The notes beneath the pieces were generated by a model. It saw nothing but the letters and a program-made list of their open reading frames with translations, ran no database searches and was not told the origin of the DNA. Shown one piece after another: positions 10,655 through 20,490 of a stretch of 64,000 nt of DNA. A program made the translations under genes and the position numbers. Source of the DNA: Prorocentrum cordatum (lineage: Eukaryota > Sar > Dinophyceae > Prorocentrales > Prorocentraceae); assembly GCA_963575745.1 (NCBI GenBank), contig CAUYUJ010015733.1, forward strand, positions 57,936-121,935, read 5' to 3'. How positions within the stretch are numbered: the stretch's first letter is position 1; each line of letters starts with the position of its first letter.

Positions 10655-11275
10655 CGAATGTGCGCAGCGCTGAGGTTGACTACGCGTAAGAGTGACCCGT
10701 CGCCGGAGTGACCTTGGGTGCGGGCCCACAGAGGGTGCCCCGATCGCCGAACGCAACGCGATAGCAGCGTCTTGCGCGCTTGTGTTTGGGCCCCCCGCGG
10801 TCCCCCAAAATGCCGCGCACCAAAGGAATCTTTTACCCAGGGTCACTCCTGCGTGTAGCCGATAAGGCGAGAGCCAAATATTGAAACATACCCGCACTCC
10901 ATCCTTGAAGCTGCTGCGAAATTTCGAGGGGCGACTGTGCGCGGCGCTGCGGCGAGGGCCACGTTTTTAGAAAGGAGCCGCCCTCCATCTTTGAAGCGGT
11001 TGCAAACTTTACGTACGCGGCTCTCAGGTCGATTACGCGTAAGAGCGACCCTTCGCTGGAGTGACATTTGGTGCGGGCACAGATGGGTCCCCAGATGGCT
11101 GAATGCGAAGCGGTAGCAGCGGCTTGCGCGCCCAGGTTTGGCCACCCTGAGTCCCCCGCTGAGCCGCGCACCAAAGGTCTTTCCTGCCTGGGGTCACTTT
11201 TGCGTATCGCCGATCAGGAGAAACCCTTGTTTTGACAACGGCTCGCCCTCCACCCGTGAAGCTGTGACAAGTCCC
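10655..11275 (+). repeat. Tandem duplication with a period of about 353 bp
   Basis: Two diverged units lie in direct orientation. Anchors repeat in the same order: TACGCGTAAGAG at 10,681 and 11,034, then a GTGCGGGC segment, a tagcagcg..ttgcgcgc segment, GCCGCGCACCAAAGG, and a ccagggtcac..tgcgt segment. Frames inside are short. The family is unknown to me and I see no other copy in the window. Confidence 0.75.
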
Positions 11276-11740
11276 AAGCTTCAGGATCAGACATGGCGAG
11301 GAAGTCCCAGGCGAAACGCCCTGGCCGGCCCCGCCGACCCGCTGGGGGTTCGGCAGGGAGGAGCCACTTGTGAGGGCAAGGGTTGGGAAGTCAAGCTAGG
11401 TGCGCTCGCGCCATATCATATTGCCTTATGCGCAAGCTCGGAGGAGGGGGTGGCGGATGAGCAGGAGATGATCAGGACGAAGACGATGAGGATCAGAGCG
11501 AGGAGGGCGAGGAGGAATAGCAGCAGCAGGGGCAGGAGCACGAGAAACGGAAGGAACAGAAGGTCCAGGGATGGCGAAGGAAGGAACGGAGCGGGCGACA
11601 AGGATGAAGAAGCATTCGGCTCCAGCACTGTGGCCCGCGTTTGGGTGAGAGCGGCATTCTGAACGACGGTTGCGAAGCGTCGATCCTGAAATGATGCCAG
11701 TGTTGCAGTGGGAGTGCCATGTTGGTAGAGCCGAACAACG
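11276..11740. other. No recognisable gene
   Basis: Contains one 174-codon plus-strand frame (11,138-11,662) ending in an Arg/Glu-rich low-complexity part. It has no recognisable domain. Confidence 0.4.
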
Positions 11741-11742
11741 TC

Positions 11743-12936
11743 ATATATTTATATATACGAGACTGCATTGGCGCTTCGCGCCATGCGCCTTGCTCCGGAC
11801 GCTTCCCCAGCAAAACGATAAACCATCGCTTGCATCAGCAGGGGGGACCTCGAGGCCTGGACGGGCGATCGGCTCATAGTTCTGATATCCCTGGTGCTTG
11901 CTGACACCGCGCTCGCTCGATGCGCTTGCACGCATGTGCGCAGGAGTGGGGAAGGAATCCTGTTTTCTGTTCACGCGCGCAGGTGCTGGCAAACGGCGAA
12001 AAATCAGAGGTCCAGAGGAAGGAGCGGGCGAATGAGGATAGCCATCGGATGCCACGAACGTGGAGGTCGACGAAAAATCACAGGGGGGAAGGGAGGGAGA
12101 GAGAGAAAGAGAGAGAGAGAGAGAGAACAAAAAAAAGGGAGAGAGAGAGAGAGAGAGAGAGCACAACAAAAAACACGAGCGTACGGATAACGCCGTCTGG
12201 GCGTTTTTGGTGCCTTTTTGGGCCGTCCTGGGGCCCTCCTGGCCCGTCCTGGGGCCTTCTTGGGTTGTGTTGGGGAGCTGGGGCCCTCCAGAGGTCTTCT
12301 GAAACCAGCTAGGGCCATCTTAGGGGCCTCCAGTGGCCTTCTTGGGGGTCTCCCATGGCTTTCGTGCGTCTCTCTTGGGAGCCTTCTGGGGGCATCTTGG
12401 GCTTCGCGTGGGCAGCCCCGGGGCTCTTTGGGGCACTCTTGGGGCCCTCTCGGGCCGTCTTCAAACACTCTGGGGGGCCTGTTGGGCCGTCTTGGGGCGA
12501 GATCGGGGGCCCATCGGGCCGTCTTGGGCGCTGCGAAGACCAAAAAAGCGGATATCCTAAATATTCACATTTTCCCCAGGCAATGGGACGAAATTTGTTT
12601 CTTCCGGGGCTCTCTTAACTGCCCTTTGGGGCGTCTTGGGGGCCTCGTGGGCCGTCTTCGGACCATCGAGGTTCCTCTTTGAGCGCTCTTGTGCTGTCTC
12701 GGGTCTCTTTTGCGCCTTTCCGATGGCCCCTCTGATTGCTTTGAATCTGCTCGCAAGGCCCGGCACAAGGCGCCCTGGTAGGCCCTCAAGGGCCAGCGGA
12801 TTTTTTCCCAGGGCGTCCAAGGGGCCGCCGAGACGTCCGAAAGGGTGTCCGGGGCATCCTTGGGGGGAGGTCTGGTTTCGGGGTGGGGGGTGGGGGGGCG
12901 GTCCGGGAAATGAAAAAGCATGAACAGGAATATATC
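11743..12936 (+). mobile_element. TA-bounded 1.1-kb dispersed element, copy A
   Basis: This copy begins with an ATATATTTATATATA tract and GACTGCATTGGCGC and ends at GGAATATAT. It is collinear with copy B at 37,844-38,946. Shared anchors in order are GACTGCATTGGCGC, a CCAGCAAAACrATmAAyCATC segment, GAGGCCTGGACkGGCGATCG, the ATAACGCCGTCT start of a TCTTGGGG block, GATCGGGGGCCCATCGGGCC, CCAAAAAAG, GGGGCTCTCTTAAC, and a G-rich end. The TCTTGGGG block, with its conserved core near 12,535-12,605, is therefore an internal part of this element. A (GA)n tract at 12,090-12,162 expands this copy. I see no protein-coding capacity, so if mobile it is non-autonomous. Confidence 0.7.
12090..12162 (+). repeat. 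(GA)n tract inside element copy A
   Basis: GAGA repeats interrupted by an A-rich stretch (acaaaaaaaaggg). Copy B lacks the tract, so it looks like a secondary expansion. Confidence 0.9.
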
Positions 12937-12967
12937 AAACAACGCAAGTCGTACCAATCTTACCTCC

Positions 12968-15605
12968 TGACGAGGGGCCCAACCATACGCAACCGTGAAT
13001 ACCGCGTTGTGGGTGCCGCTTCCAGTGGAGCTCCCTATGGGGCCACGAAACGTGTGAGGGGTGTGCCAAAATGGACGCGGTGGTGCCATCCGAGCGCAGC
13101 CATTGGGGCCCTCGGAGGAGCTCCCTATGGGGCCACGATCCTTGTGAGGGGTGTGCCGACATGGGCGCAGCGGTGCTCTGCGAGCGCAGCCACGTGGTCC
13201 CTCCTTGAATCTCCCTACGGGGCCACCATCTTCGTGATGCTTGTGCCCGAACGGCTACGGTGGCGCCATTCGAGTGCAGCCGTTGGGGCCTTCGGTGAAG
13301 CTCGCTCTGGGGCCACGAAGCGTGTGATGGGTGTGCCGAAATGGGCGCGGTTGTACCATGCGAGCGCAGCCACTGGGGCCTCGGTGGAGCTCCCTATTAT
13401 GGGGCCACGACGCGTGTGAGGGGCGTGCCAAAGTGGGCGTTGTGGTGCCATGCGAGCGCTGGCATGTGGGCCCTCTGTGGAGCTCCTTATTGGGCCGCGG
13501 TCCTTGTGCGGGGTGTGCCGAACTTCGCGCGGTGGTGCCATGCGAGCGCAGCCACGGGGGACCGCGGTGGAGCTCCCTAGGGGGCCACGAGGCGTGTGAG
13601 GGGTGTGCCGAACTTCGCGCGGTGGTGCCATCCGAGCGCAGCCACGGGGGACCGCGGTGGAGCTCCCTATGGCGCCACGAAGCGTGTGATGAGTGTGCCG
13701 AAATTGGTGCGGTGGTGCCATGCGAGCGCAGCCACGGGGGCCTTCGGTGGAGCTCCGCACGGAGCCACGGAGCGTGTCAGTGGTGTGCGACAGTGGTCGA
13801 GGTGGTGCCACGCGAGCTCTGGCATGTGGGCCACCGGTGGGGCTCCCTATGCGGCCACGATTCTTGCGATGGGTGCCCCAAAATCGGCACGGTGGTGCCA
13901 TGGGTCCGCAGCAAGTGGGGCCGTCGGTGGGGCTCGCTATGGAACCACGATCTTCTCGACGGGTGTGCCGAGATGGGCACGGTGGTGCCATGCGAGCGCC
14001 GCCACTCGGGCCCCCTGTGGAACGGCGCCACGATCCTCGTCAGGGGTGTGCCAAAATTGGTGCGGTGGTGCCATGCGAGCGCAGCCACTGACACCTTCGG
14101 TGGGATTCCCTATGGCGCAACGTGCGAGGGTGTGTCAATATGGCCGCGGCGGTGCCATGCGAGCGCTGGCATGCGGTCCTTCTGTGGAGCTCCCGATGGG
14201 GCCACGATGTTTGTGATAGGTGTGCCGAAACGGTCGCGGTGGTGCCATGCGAGCGGTGGCATCTGGGTCTATGGTGGAGCTCCTTATGGGGCCACGAAGC
14301 GTGTGAGGGGTGTGCCGAAATAGACGCGGCCACCTGGGGGCCTCGGTGGAATTCCTGATGTGGCCACGAAGCGTGTGAGGGATGTGCTGACCTATGCGCG
14401 GTGGTGCCATGCGAGCGCTAGCTTGATGGGACCACGATCCTCGTCAGGGGTGTGCCGACATGGGCGCGGTGGTGCCATGCGAGCGCTGGCATGTGGGCTT
14501 GTGGTGGGGCTCCTTATGGGGCCACGAGGCGTGTGAGGGGTATGCCGAAATGTACGCGAGTGTGCCATGCGAGCGCTGGCATGTTGGCCCACAGTGCAGA
14601 TCCCTACCCTTATGGGGGCCACGAAGCGTGCGACGGGTGTACCGACATGGGTGCGGCTGTGTCATGCAGGCGTTGGCGCTTGGGTCGTCGGTGGGGCTCC
14701 CCATGGGGCCACGATCCTCGCCAGGGGTGCGCCACAATGGGCGCGGTGGTGCCATGCGAGCGTTGGCACGTGGGCGTTCGGTGGGGCTCCCTAAGGGGCC
14801 ACGAGGCGTGTGAGGGTTGTGCTGAACTATGCGCGGTGGTGCCATGCGAGCGTTGGCATGTGGGCCTTCGGTGGGGCTTCCTTATGGGGCAACGAGACGT
14901 GTGAGGGGTGTGCCAAGATGGACGCGGTGGTGCCATGTGAGCGTTGGCATGTGGGCCTTCGGTGGAGCTCCCTATGGGGCCACGAGGCGTGTGAGGGGTG
15001 TGCTGAACTATGCGCGGTGGTGCCATGCGAGCGTTGGCATGTTGTTTTTTGGCGGGGCTCTCTTATGGAGCCGCGATCCTTGTGAGGGGTGTGCCACAAT
15101 GGGCGCGGTGGTGCCATGCGGGTGTTGGCGTTTGGTCCTTCGGCGGAGTTCCGCATGCGGCCACGATCCTTGGCAGGGGCGTGCCGACATGGGCGCGGTG
15201 GTGCCATGCGAGCGTTGGCATGTTCGCTTGCAATGCAGACCCTTATGGGGCCACGAAGCGTGCGACGAGTGTGCCGACATGTGGGCGGTGGTGCCATGCG
15301 GGCGCTGGCGTTTGGGCCGTCGGTGGGGCTCCCTATGGGCCACGGTCCTTGCTAGGGGTGTGCCGAGATGGGCACGGTGGTGCCATGCGAGCGCTGGCAG
15401 TTTGGCCGACGGTGAAGTTCCCTACGGGGCCGCGAAGCGTGCGAGGGGCACGCCTGAACAAGCATGCGATGGGCAGAGGCAGGGATGGACGAATGATGGA
15501 GCAGGGGGAGGGTTGATGAGGATGAGGAGATAAGAGTGACGCGGGGCGCTGAATGTTCGAAACGAGGGCCAAACACCACAGGATAGTTGGGAAACACAAT
15601 ACGCG
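12968..15605 (+). repeat. Satellite cassette 1: leader, diverged 90-bp array, conserved 3' end
   Basis: A leader resembling those at 19,240 and 56,466 (cccaaccatacgcaaccgtga) is followed by about 27 diverged units of about 90 bp from 13,021 to 15,448. Units centre on GGAGCTCCCTATGGGGCCAC, GTGTGAGGGGTGTGCCGA and TGGTGCCATGCGAGCG. A GAT-rich linker leads to the conserved end at 15,536-15,597, which contains CCAAACACCACAGGATAGTT. Units differ by many substitutions and some indels, so this is the oldest-looking of the three arrays. Frames of 100-330 codons on both strands follow from the 3n period and are not genes. Confidence 0.85.
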
Positions 15606-15815
15606 GAGGGGTGCGCGCCACTGTCAGATGGTGTGTTTTTGGAGGAGTGGGACGCGAGGGGATGAGAGGAGACGCGATACGAGGAGAATGGGAAACATAA
15701 GGTCGTGGAAGAGGAGGAGGGAGGCGAGGGGACGGCGGAGGACGGGTAGGAGGGAGGTGGTGGATAAGGTGGGAGGGCAGAATGATGGCGTTGAGGTGGG
15801 ACGCGGATGTGCGGG
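15606..15815. other. No gene seen
   Basis: Purine-rich non-coding sequence between the end of satellite cassette 1 and the GAT repeat region. Confidence 0.5.
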
Positions 15816-15816
15816 A

Positions 15817-15840
15817 TCATGATGATGATGATGCTGATGC

Positions 15841-15905
<65 letters not shown>

Positions 15906-16116
15906 GGGTGGAGGAGGATGAATATGAGGATGAAGATGAGGAGGATGTTCATGTTGATCATGATGCTGTTGATGTTGACGGTAATGTTGTTGATGAGGTG
16001 TTCGATGATGTGTAATTATGATGATGTTGATAATGACGATGATGCTTTGATGACGATGATGATGATGTTGACGATGACATGTATGATGGAGATAATGCTG
16101 CTGATGGTGATGCTGG

Positions 16117-16159
<43 letters not shown>

Positions 16160-16380
16160 GATCGTGGTGGTGGTGATGATGACGATGCTGATGATGATAT
16201 TGACGAATATGATGCTGGTGAGGATGATGATGATATTGGGGTGGGGGATCACGATGAGGATGTCGATGGTGAGATGATAAGTGATGGTGATGGTGATGGT
16301 GATGATGTTGATGGTGATGGTGATGATGGTGGTGGTGGTGAGGAGGAGGAGCAGGAGGAGGAGGAGTAGGACAAGGAGGG
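15817..16380 (+). repeat. (GAT)n microsatellite region
   Basis: About 87 bp of almost pure GAT/ATG repeat (15,817-15,903) is followed by about 470 bp of degenerate GATGATGTTGAT, with a second pure stretch at 16,108-16,156 and GGT/GAG variants at the end. It gives Met, Asp or Ile/His runs depending on frame; none is a credible protein. Confidence 0.95.
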
Positions 16381-16529
16381 GGAGGAGGGAAGGGAGGCGA
16401 GAGCTTCATCAGCACCGGGTCGCAGAACAAGCAGCTTCAGCAGCACAAGGTCCGCCATGCGATCGGCGGTGCCATCGCCAGCGAGTTCCAGCCCTCCTCG
16501 GACTTCACAATGGAGGCGGCGGCCCAGGA

Positions 16530-16975
16530 GGCTACGATTCCTTCTCCTCCTGCTGCTCTTCCTCATTATCATCCTTTCACCTGCTGCTGCTTCTCCTCCT
16601 TCCTCTTCTCCTCCTTGCCTCCTGCCGCTCCTCATCTTGCTCCATCCTCCTCCTCCTCCCTTCTCCTCCTCCTCTTCCTCCTCTTCCTCCTCCTCCCTCT
16701 CCTCCCCCTTCTCCGCATCGTCCGCATTCTCCCACCTCCTTATCATCCTCGTTCCTCCTGCTGCTGCAGCTGGCCCGCTTCTGCCTCCCTCCTCCTCTTT
16801 CCTGCTCCTGTTCCTCCTCCTCCTTCTCGTCCCTTCCCTCCTGCCTGCTGCAATTCCCCCCTCCCCTCCTGGCCCGGTTCCGTTTTCGGCCATCGTCTCA
16901 GTGTCCTTCCTCTTCCCTCCTCCCCCCCCCACCTTGCTCCCTCCTCCCCCTCCCCTTAGTCTCCTTCCTCCCTCC
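16530..16975 (+). repeat. Degenerate CTC-rich tract
   Basis: Pyrimidine-rich sequence with many CTC, CCT and TCCT units but fewer pure runs than the other tracts. The 388-codon plus-strand frame (16,281-17,447) that crosses it is mostly a product of this composition. Confidence 0.8.
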
Positions 16976-16979
16976 GCCT

Positions 16980-17636
16980 AGCCGTTGCGGCGCAAGGCGC
17001 ATTATTTTGACAACCTCAGCGCCAGATCCCCGCACCTCCATGCGGTGCTTGAGGGGCGCACAGTCACCTAACATGCGTTCCTATGATAAGCCTGTGCAGC
17101 TAAGCGCGGTGATTTCTTCATGGCAGCGTCAGGCCCAGGGCCGACGCGTTGGACAACGTGCAAAGGGCGCCAGACATCGGAGTGGAAAGACACCCCGGGA
17201 ATCGCGGGTTACGAAGCTCAAAGTGCCACAGACAGATCAAGATAGTTACACGCTCTCAAGAAGGATGCCACCTTTGAGGATGCGGCCGACGATCCCAACA
17301 CCCTCCAAACGGGGGCAAGGAGCCCAACGCAGGTCCAATGTCTCCAGCATCGACGCGAGATCTGGTAAGGATGTGAGGGGCATGCTCATGAAGCTAATCC
17401 GTCGACCCAGGACCTTCGCGCGAAGAGGGTCTTTTAGGAGCAGTTAGAGCCTCTGGACAAGCCCGTCCCCAAGCAGCCAGACACCATCAGTGCCGCCACA
17501 GATGCTGCTCAAACGGCGGAAAAGGGGGCTTGGAAGGACGCCAACATGCGACACGATCAAACGGTAAGTAATGTTGCCCGCCTTCGCCACCAACTCCATC
17601 AATAATAAGAACGTGAACAGGAGCTAGCGAGGGAGT
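16980..17636. other. Unidentified non-repetitive sequence
   Basis: Ordinary GC content and little repetition. Plus-strand frames look weakly protein-like around 17,080-17,330 and 17,450-17,570 but are interrupted by stops. This may be the broken upstream part of the hypothetical frame at 17,637, but I recognise no domain. Confidence 0.3.
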
Positions 17637-18152
17637 TTGGCCATCGCCGAGATAGGAAGGCGCCTTGCAGCCAAATCACTAGCCATCGAGGCAGGCGTGT
17701 GCACGGTGGGCAGCACCAGTAGCGGCATTGGCGACGACAGCTTCTCCAAGATAACACCATGGCCGTTATCATCGGATGAGGAATTCTTCGCCGAAGCCGA
17801 AAAGTACGAGTGCGAACCGGCGGAGAAGGAGCAACTCCTCGGTCTTCAGCGCCTGCCCAGGGCAGCTCGCGACAACCTCGCAAGCAAAGGCACGCACATC
17901 GAAGAATGGACGACCAAATCTGCCGACACGCAGAGGCTCATCACGGACATGGACGTCGGCCCAAAGGAGCGGCATCAGGAGGAGCAGGCAATTGTCGTCC
18001 GGTGGGCATTTCCAGCAGCGGCGGCATGGGCAGCCGAGGCGCAGGCAACGTTGCGGCGAAAAGCGGCGCGGCACCAGCAGCGGGTTCTAAGCTGCCCCCA
18101 GGCTTTCAAATTCCAATTACACCTGACAAAACACAATCAGTGGATGATTTGA
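17637..18152 (+). CDS. Hypothetical protein, 171 aa
   Basis: I do not recognise this protein. The frame has a moderately balanced composition, with an acidic segment (about residues 44-70, containing EFFAEAEKYECEPAEKEQ) and an Ala/Arg-rich C-terminal third that may form helices. It ends where a GATC minisatellite begins, and the last residues run into the same AT-rich sequence, so the natural C-terminus may be lost. An overlapping plus-strand frame (17,810-18,184) and minus-strand frames are less plausible. No signal peptide, membrane segment or catalytic motif is visible. It could be a real exon or a retroelement ORF1 remnant. Confidence 0.25.
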   Translation: MAIAEIGRRLAAKSLAIEAGVCTVGSTSSGIGDDSFSKITPWPLSSDEEFFAEAEKYECEPAEKEQLLGLQRLPRAARDNLASKGTHIEEWTTKSADTQRLITDMDVGPKERHQEEQAIVVRWAFPAAAAWAAEAQATLRRKAARHQQRVLSCPQAFKFQLHLTKHNQWMI

Positions 18153-18180
18153 AAATTGGTATTATGGATCTTGATCGACT

Positions 18181-18386
18181 GTGAGATCGATAATGAGATC
18201 GATAGTGGAATCGAAAGTGATGACGATTGTAAGGTCGATCGTGAGACCGAGAGTGAGATTGATTCAACGAGATCGATAGTGAGATCGATCGCGAGATCAC
18301 TCATGCGATCTCTAGTGAGATCGATGGTGAGATCGATCGAGAAGTCGGTAATGATATCGATGGTGAGACCGATCGATAAGAAGATC
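18181..18386 (+). repeat. GAGATCGATAGT minisatellite
   Basis: About 17 degenerate copies of a 12-bp unit GAGATCGATAGT/GTGAGATCGATC. The result is an unusual cluster of GATC, ATCGAT and CGATCG palindromes on a lower-GC background than the flanks. Confidence 0.85.
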
Positions 18387-18399
18387 GGCCAGGAATCCG

Positions 18400-18485
18400 G
18401 GAACCGAACCTCGCCGCCCTCCGGAATCGGCCCGGAACCCGGGAACCCGGGAAACCGGAGCCGGGAACCCGGGAACCCAATCGGC
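18400..18485 (+). repeat. GGGAACCC-type short repeat
   Basis: Seven or so degenerate copies of ccgggaaccc/cggaatcgg, many of them self-complementary (GGGAACCC-like), directly after the GATC minisatellite. Confidence 0.7.
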
Positions 18486-18489
18486 GGGG

Positions 18490-19235
18490 AACTTCCGCCA
18501 AATCCTTCAACGTTTTCTAGGACCCCTTCAGTGCAAGCACTGATTGGGGAATTCGCGGCCAAGGCGCTACTGAGATAATCGCATCATCTTCTGAGCCCCA
18601 CGATTGGGGTGCCGCCGCCTCAGGGGGCGGAGAGCGCCATCCAGGCGAGGCGAGCCGTTTTTTGTTGTTTTCAGTTGCTGTTCGGTAGTGTCACGTGCCG
18701 AGGCCCCCCCGCCTGGGAGTTTCTCGCGGCGCGGGCGTTTCTCGATCGGCATTTTTTTCTTCTCGTGTCGACGAGAGTCATGTTCTGGAGAAGCGAGAGC
18801 CACTGGGCCAGACAGACCACGAGGGCAAAGGACAATTTGTGTAACGCAGCCAGGTCTGAGTTTGGCCGGAGGCCAAGCATGCCTGGGGCAACCTTCACTT
18901 GCGCGAGGTATGCGATCCCATGAGTTTCACTGATTGCGTTCTCACTTTCGCGGAGCAGTCGATGGTCTCCTTCCCGCGGCCATGCATTTACCGAGACAAA
19001 AGCCAATGCGCGCATCGCGCGTGCTTCAGACTCTTTCGCGCCGCGATAACTGTCGACCCCAGGATTTGGATTTGACCAGCCCCCGCCCGGCGAGAATATA
19101 TGGAAGAGAATTCTTGGCTGGGTGGAAGAGGTTGGGGCGATGCTGCAGGGGGGGCATTGCTGAGTGCTGTCGTCACGCGCGGCAGCGCTGATGGCGCGAT
19201 CATGTCTTTCAGCCCGCCCCCCAAAAAAAAAAATA
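18490..19235. other. No recognisable gene
   Basis: About 750 bp without internal repeats. Frames on both strands reach 230 codons (minus, 18,671-19,369) but show no domain. A run of A residues and ATATAT at 19,218-19,238 marks the start of the reduced satellite cassette. Confidence 0.4.
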
Positions 19236-19237
19236 TA

Positions 19238-19375
19238 TATCCTGGCGAAGGACCCGACCATATGCAGTTGTGAGTATCGCAATTGTGAGTATCTTCTTCG
19301 GTGGCGCTCCCTATGGGGCCAGGAACCGCATGAGGGGTGCGCCGAAATGCGGCGGGGTACACAACGCAAAGGAAT
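19238..19375 (+). repeat. Reduced satellite cassette: leader plus about one 90-bp unit
   Basis: The leader CCTGGCGAAGGACCCGACCA is nearly identical to that at 56,466. It is followed by one partial 90-bp unit (ggtggcgctccctatggggcc ... gaggggtgcgccgaaatg). There is no 3' conserved end. It may be a truncated insertion or a copy whose array has collapsed. Confidence 0.7.
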
Positions 19376-19706
19376 ACGATAGATCTGATTACGAGAGAAA
19401 GAACGCGGGTGAGTCAGAGCGCGAGGGAATCTGAGTATGAGTGGGTCTGCGCGCGAGTGAATATATTTGCATGAATGCGATCGTGGAACCGCCTAGTGTA
19501 AGTGTCGAGCATGCCTGTCCGAACACACGTGACACTGGGCGTGGCCGCCGCAGGCAGCTTCCGCGGGAACCCCGACGGCAGCGTCCGCACGTCGCGACGC
19601 CCATGTCGGCACGCCTCTTGCGAGGATCGCGCCCGCTTTCGGCTCTTCTTTTCCTTCCTCTTTGCCCGCGCACTCCAAAATCCAAGGCTGCGGGCGCAGC
19701 GCAGCG

Positions 19707-19957
19707 CGGAGTCCCCGCGACGCGCGCTGGTCGCCCCGGGCGGGGTCCCAGCGACGCGCGCGGGTCGTCCGCTGCGCGAAGCAGAGAGAGCTGACTAGCT
19801 AACTGGCTGGCTGATAGCGGGCAAGTCTCTGACCGCTGGGCAGAGCGACGACGGGCGAACGAGGCGCCGGGCCCCCCGCAGCACGGAGTTCCCGCGACGC
19901 GCGCTGGTCGCCCCGAGAGGGTCCCAGCGACGCGCGCGGGTCGTCCGCGGCGCGAGG
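19707..19957 (+). repeat. Direct repeat, two copies about 178 bp apart
   Basis: A roughly 73-bp segment at 19,707-19,783 recurs at 19,885-19,957 with few changes. It is dominated by CGACGCGCGC and GGTCGTCCGC and sits just downstream of the helicase exons on the minus strand. Confidence 0.7.
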
Positions 19958-20015
19958 CCAAACAATTAGTCGGGCAGTCGAGAGAAGGCGCGGCTCGGGG
20001 GAGACGCTCCTCAGG

Positions 20016-20489
20016 TCAGGCCTCGCGGATGAACTCGGTGAAGCCGAGCTCCCTGGCGAGGGCCGTCGCTTCCCTCCTGCACCGCTTCGTGCGCGCCGCA
20101 AACTGCTCCAGCTGCTTCCGCAAGCCCTGCGGCGGCCCTGCCAGGAAGAACTCGATGCGCGGCGCCCGCATGAGCAGGAGGTCCTCGTGGCGCGTGGCGC
20201 GCGAGAGCAGCACGTAGAGCTCCAGCCACCAGTCGTCGTCCTCCTTCTTGCCGTTCCCTACCTCGTGGCGGCCGCAATCCAGGATCACGCCTGGGCGACG
20301 TCGACCGAGGGAGCAGCGCGCCGGGCAGCCGACGGCCCAGGGCGAGAGTCCACAGGACCGAGAGATGGTCTGGCCGCGGACTGCTCGCGCCCCGGAGGTC
20401 TGGCCGCCCCCGGAGCGCCGTTCCCCCGCCCCGTCGCCTTCGCGCATGGTGCGCCCCTGGCACGCCACCGTGGTGATGACCCTGCCGTG
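20016..20489 (-). CDS. PIF1-like DNA helicase, 3' terminal exons (partial)
   Basis: C-terminal part of an SF1 helicase of the PIF1-like type, a family that unwinds DNA in an ATP-dependent way. Before the proposed intron the frame reads ITTVACQGRTMREG, which resembles SF1 motif V (T..QG.T). After it comes VILDCGR, then WWLELYVLLSRAT, which resembles motif VI (YVALSR), and then DLLLMRAP. An amphipathic basic tail ends IREA, followed by TGA at 20,016-20,018. Only about 108 codons remain once the intron is removed; Walker A and B lie upstream and are not visible. A 147-nt intron at 20,291-20,437 explains an otherwise unrelated 49-residue insertion. On its 5' side the gene stops abruptly at the 90-bp satellite near 20,490. 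It is either truncated there or has the satellite in an upstream intron. A second fragment with a similar C-terminus lies near 58.6 kb. Confidence 0.6.
   Translation of the reverse strand, partial: HGRVITTVACQGRTMREGDGAGERRSGGGQTSGARAVRGQTISRSCGLSPWAVGCPARCSLGRRRPGVILDCGRHEVGNGKKEDDDWWLELYVLLSRATRHEDLLLMRAPRIEFFLAGPPQGLRKQLEQFAARTKRCRREATALARELGFTEFIREA
20291..20437 (-). other. Probable GC-AG intron in the helicase fragment, 147 nt
   Basis: On the minus strand the upstream exon ends CGCGAAG, the insert begins GCGACG and ends GCCCAG, and the downstream exon begins GCGTGATCCTGG. Splicing restores MREGVILDCGR without a gap. The length is 49 codons with no in-frame stop, so retention would not break the frame. 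GC donors are common in dinoflagellate genes. No transcript evidence is available. Confidence 0.55.
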
Positions 20490-20490
20490 C

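Noticed and set aside
12968-15605. CRISPR-like array
   Set aside because: Units are contiguous 90-bp repeats without unique spacers, in clearly eukaryotic DNA.
18156-18578. A 140-codon frame rich in Ile, Asp, Glu, Arg and Ser over the GATC minisatellite
   Set aside because: Composition follows the 12-bp repeat; no domain or start context.
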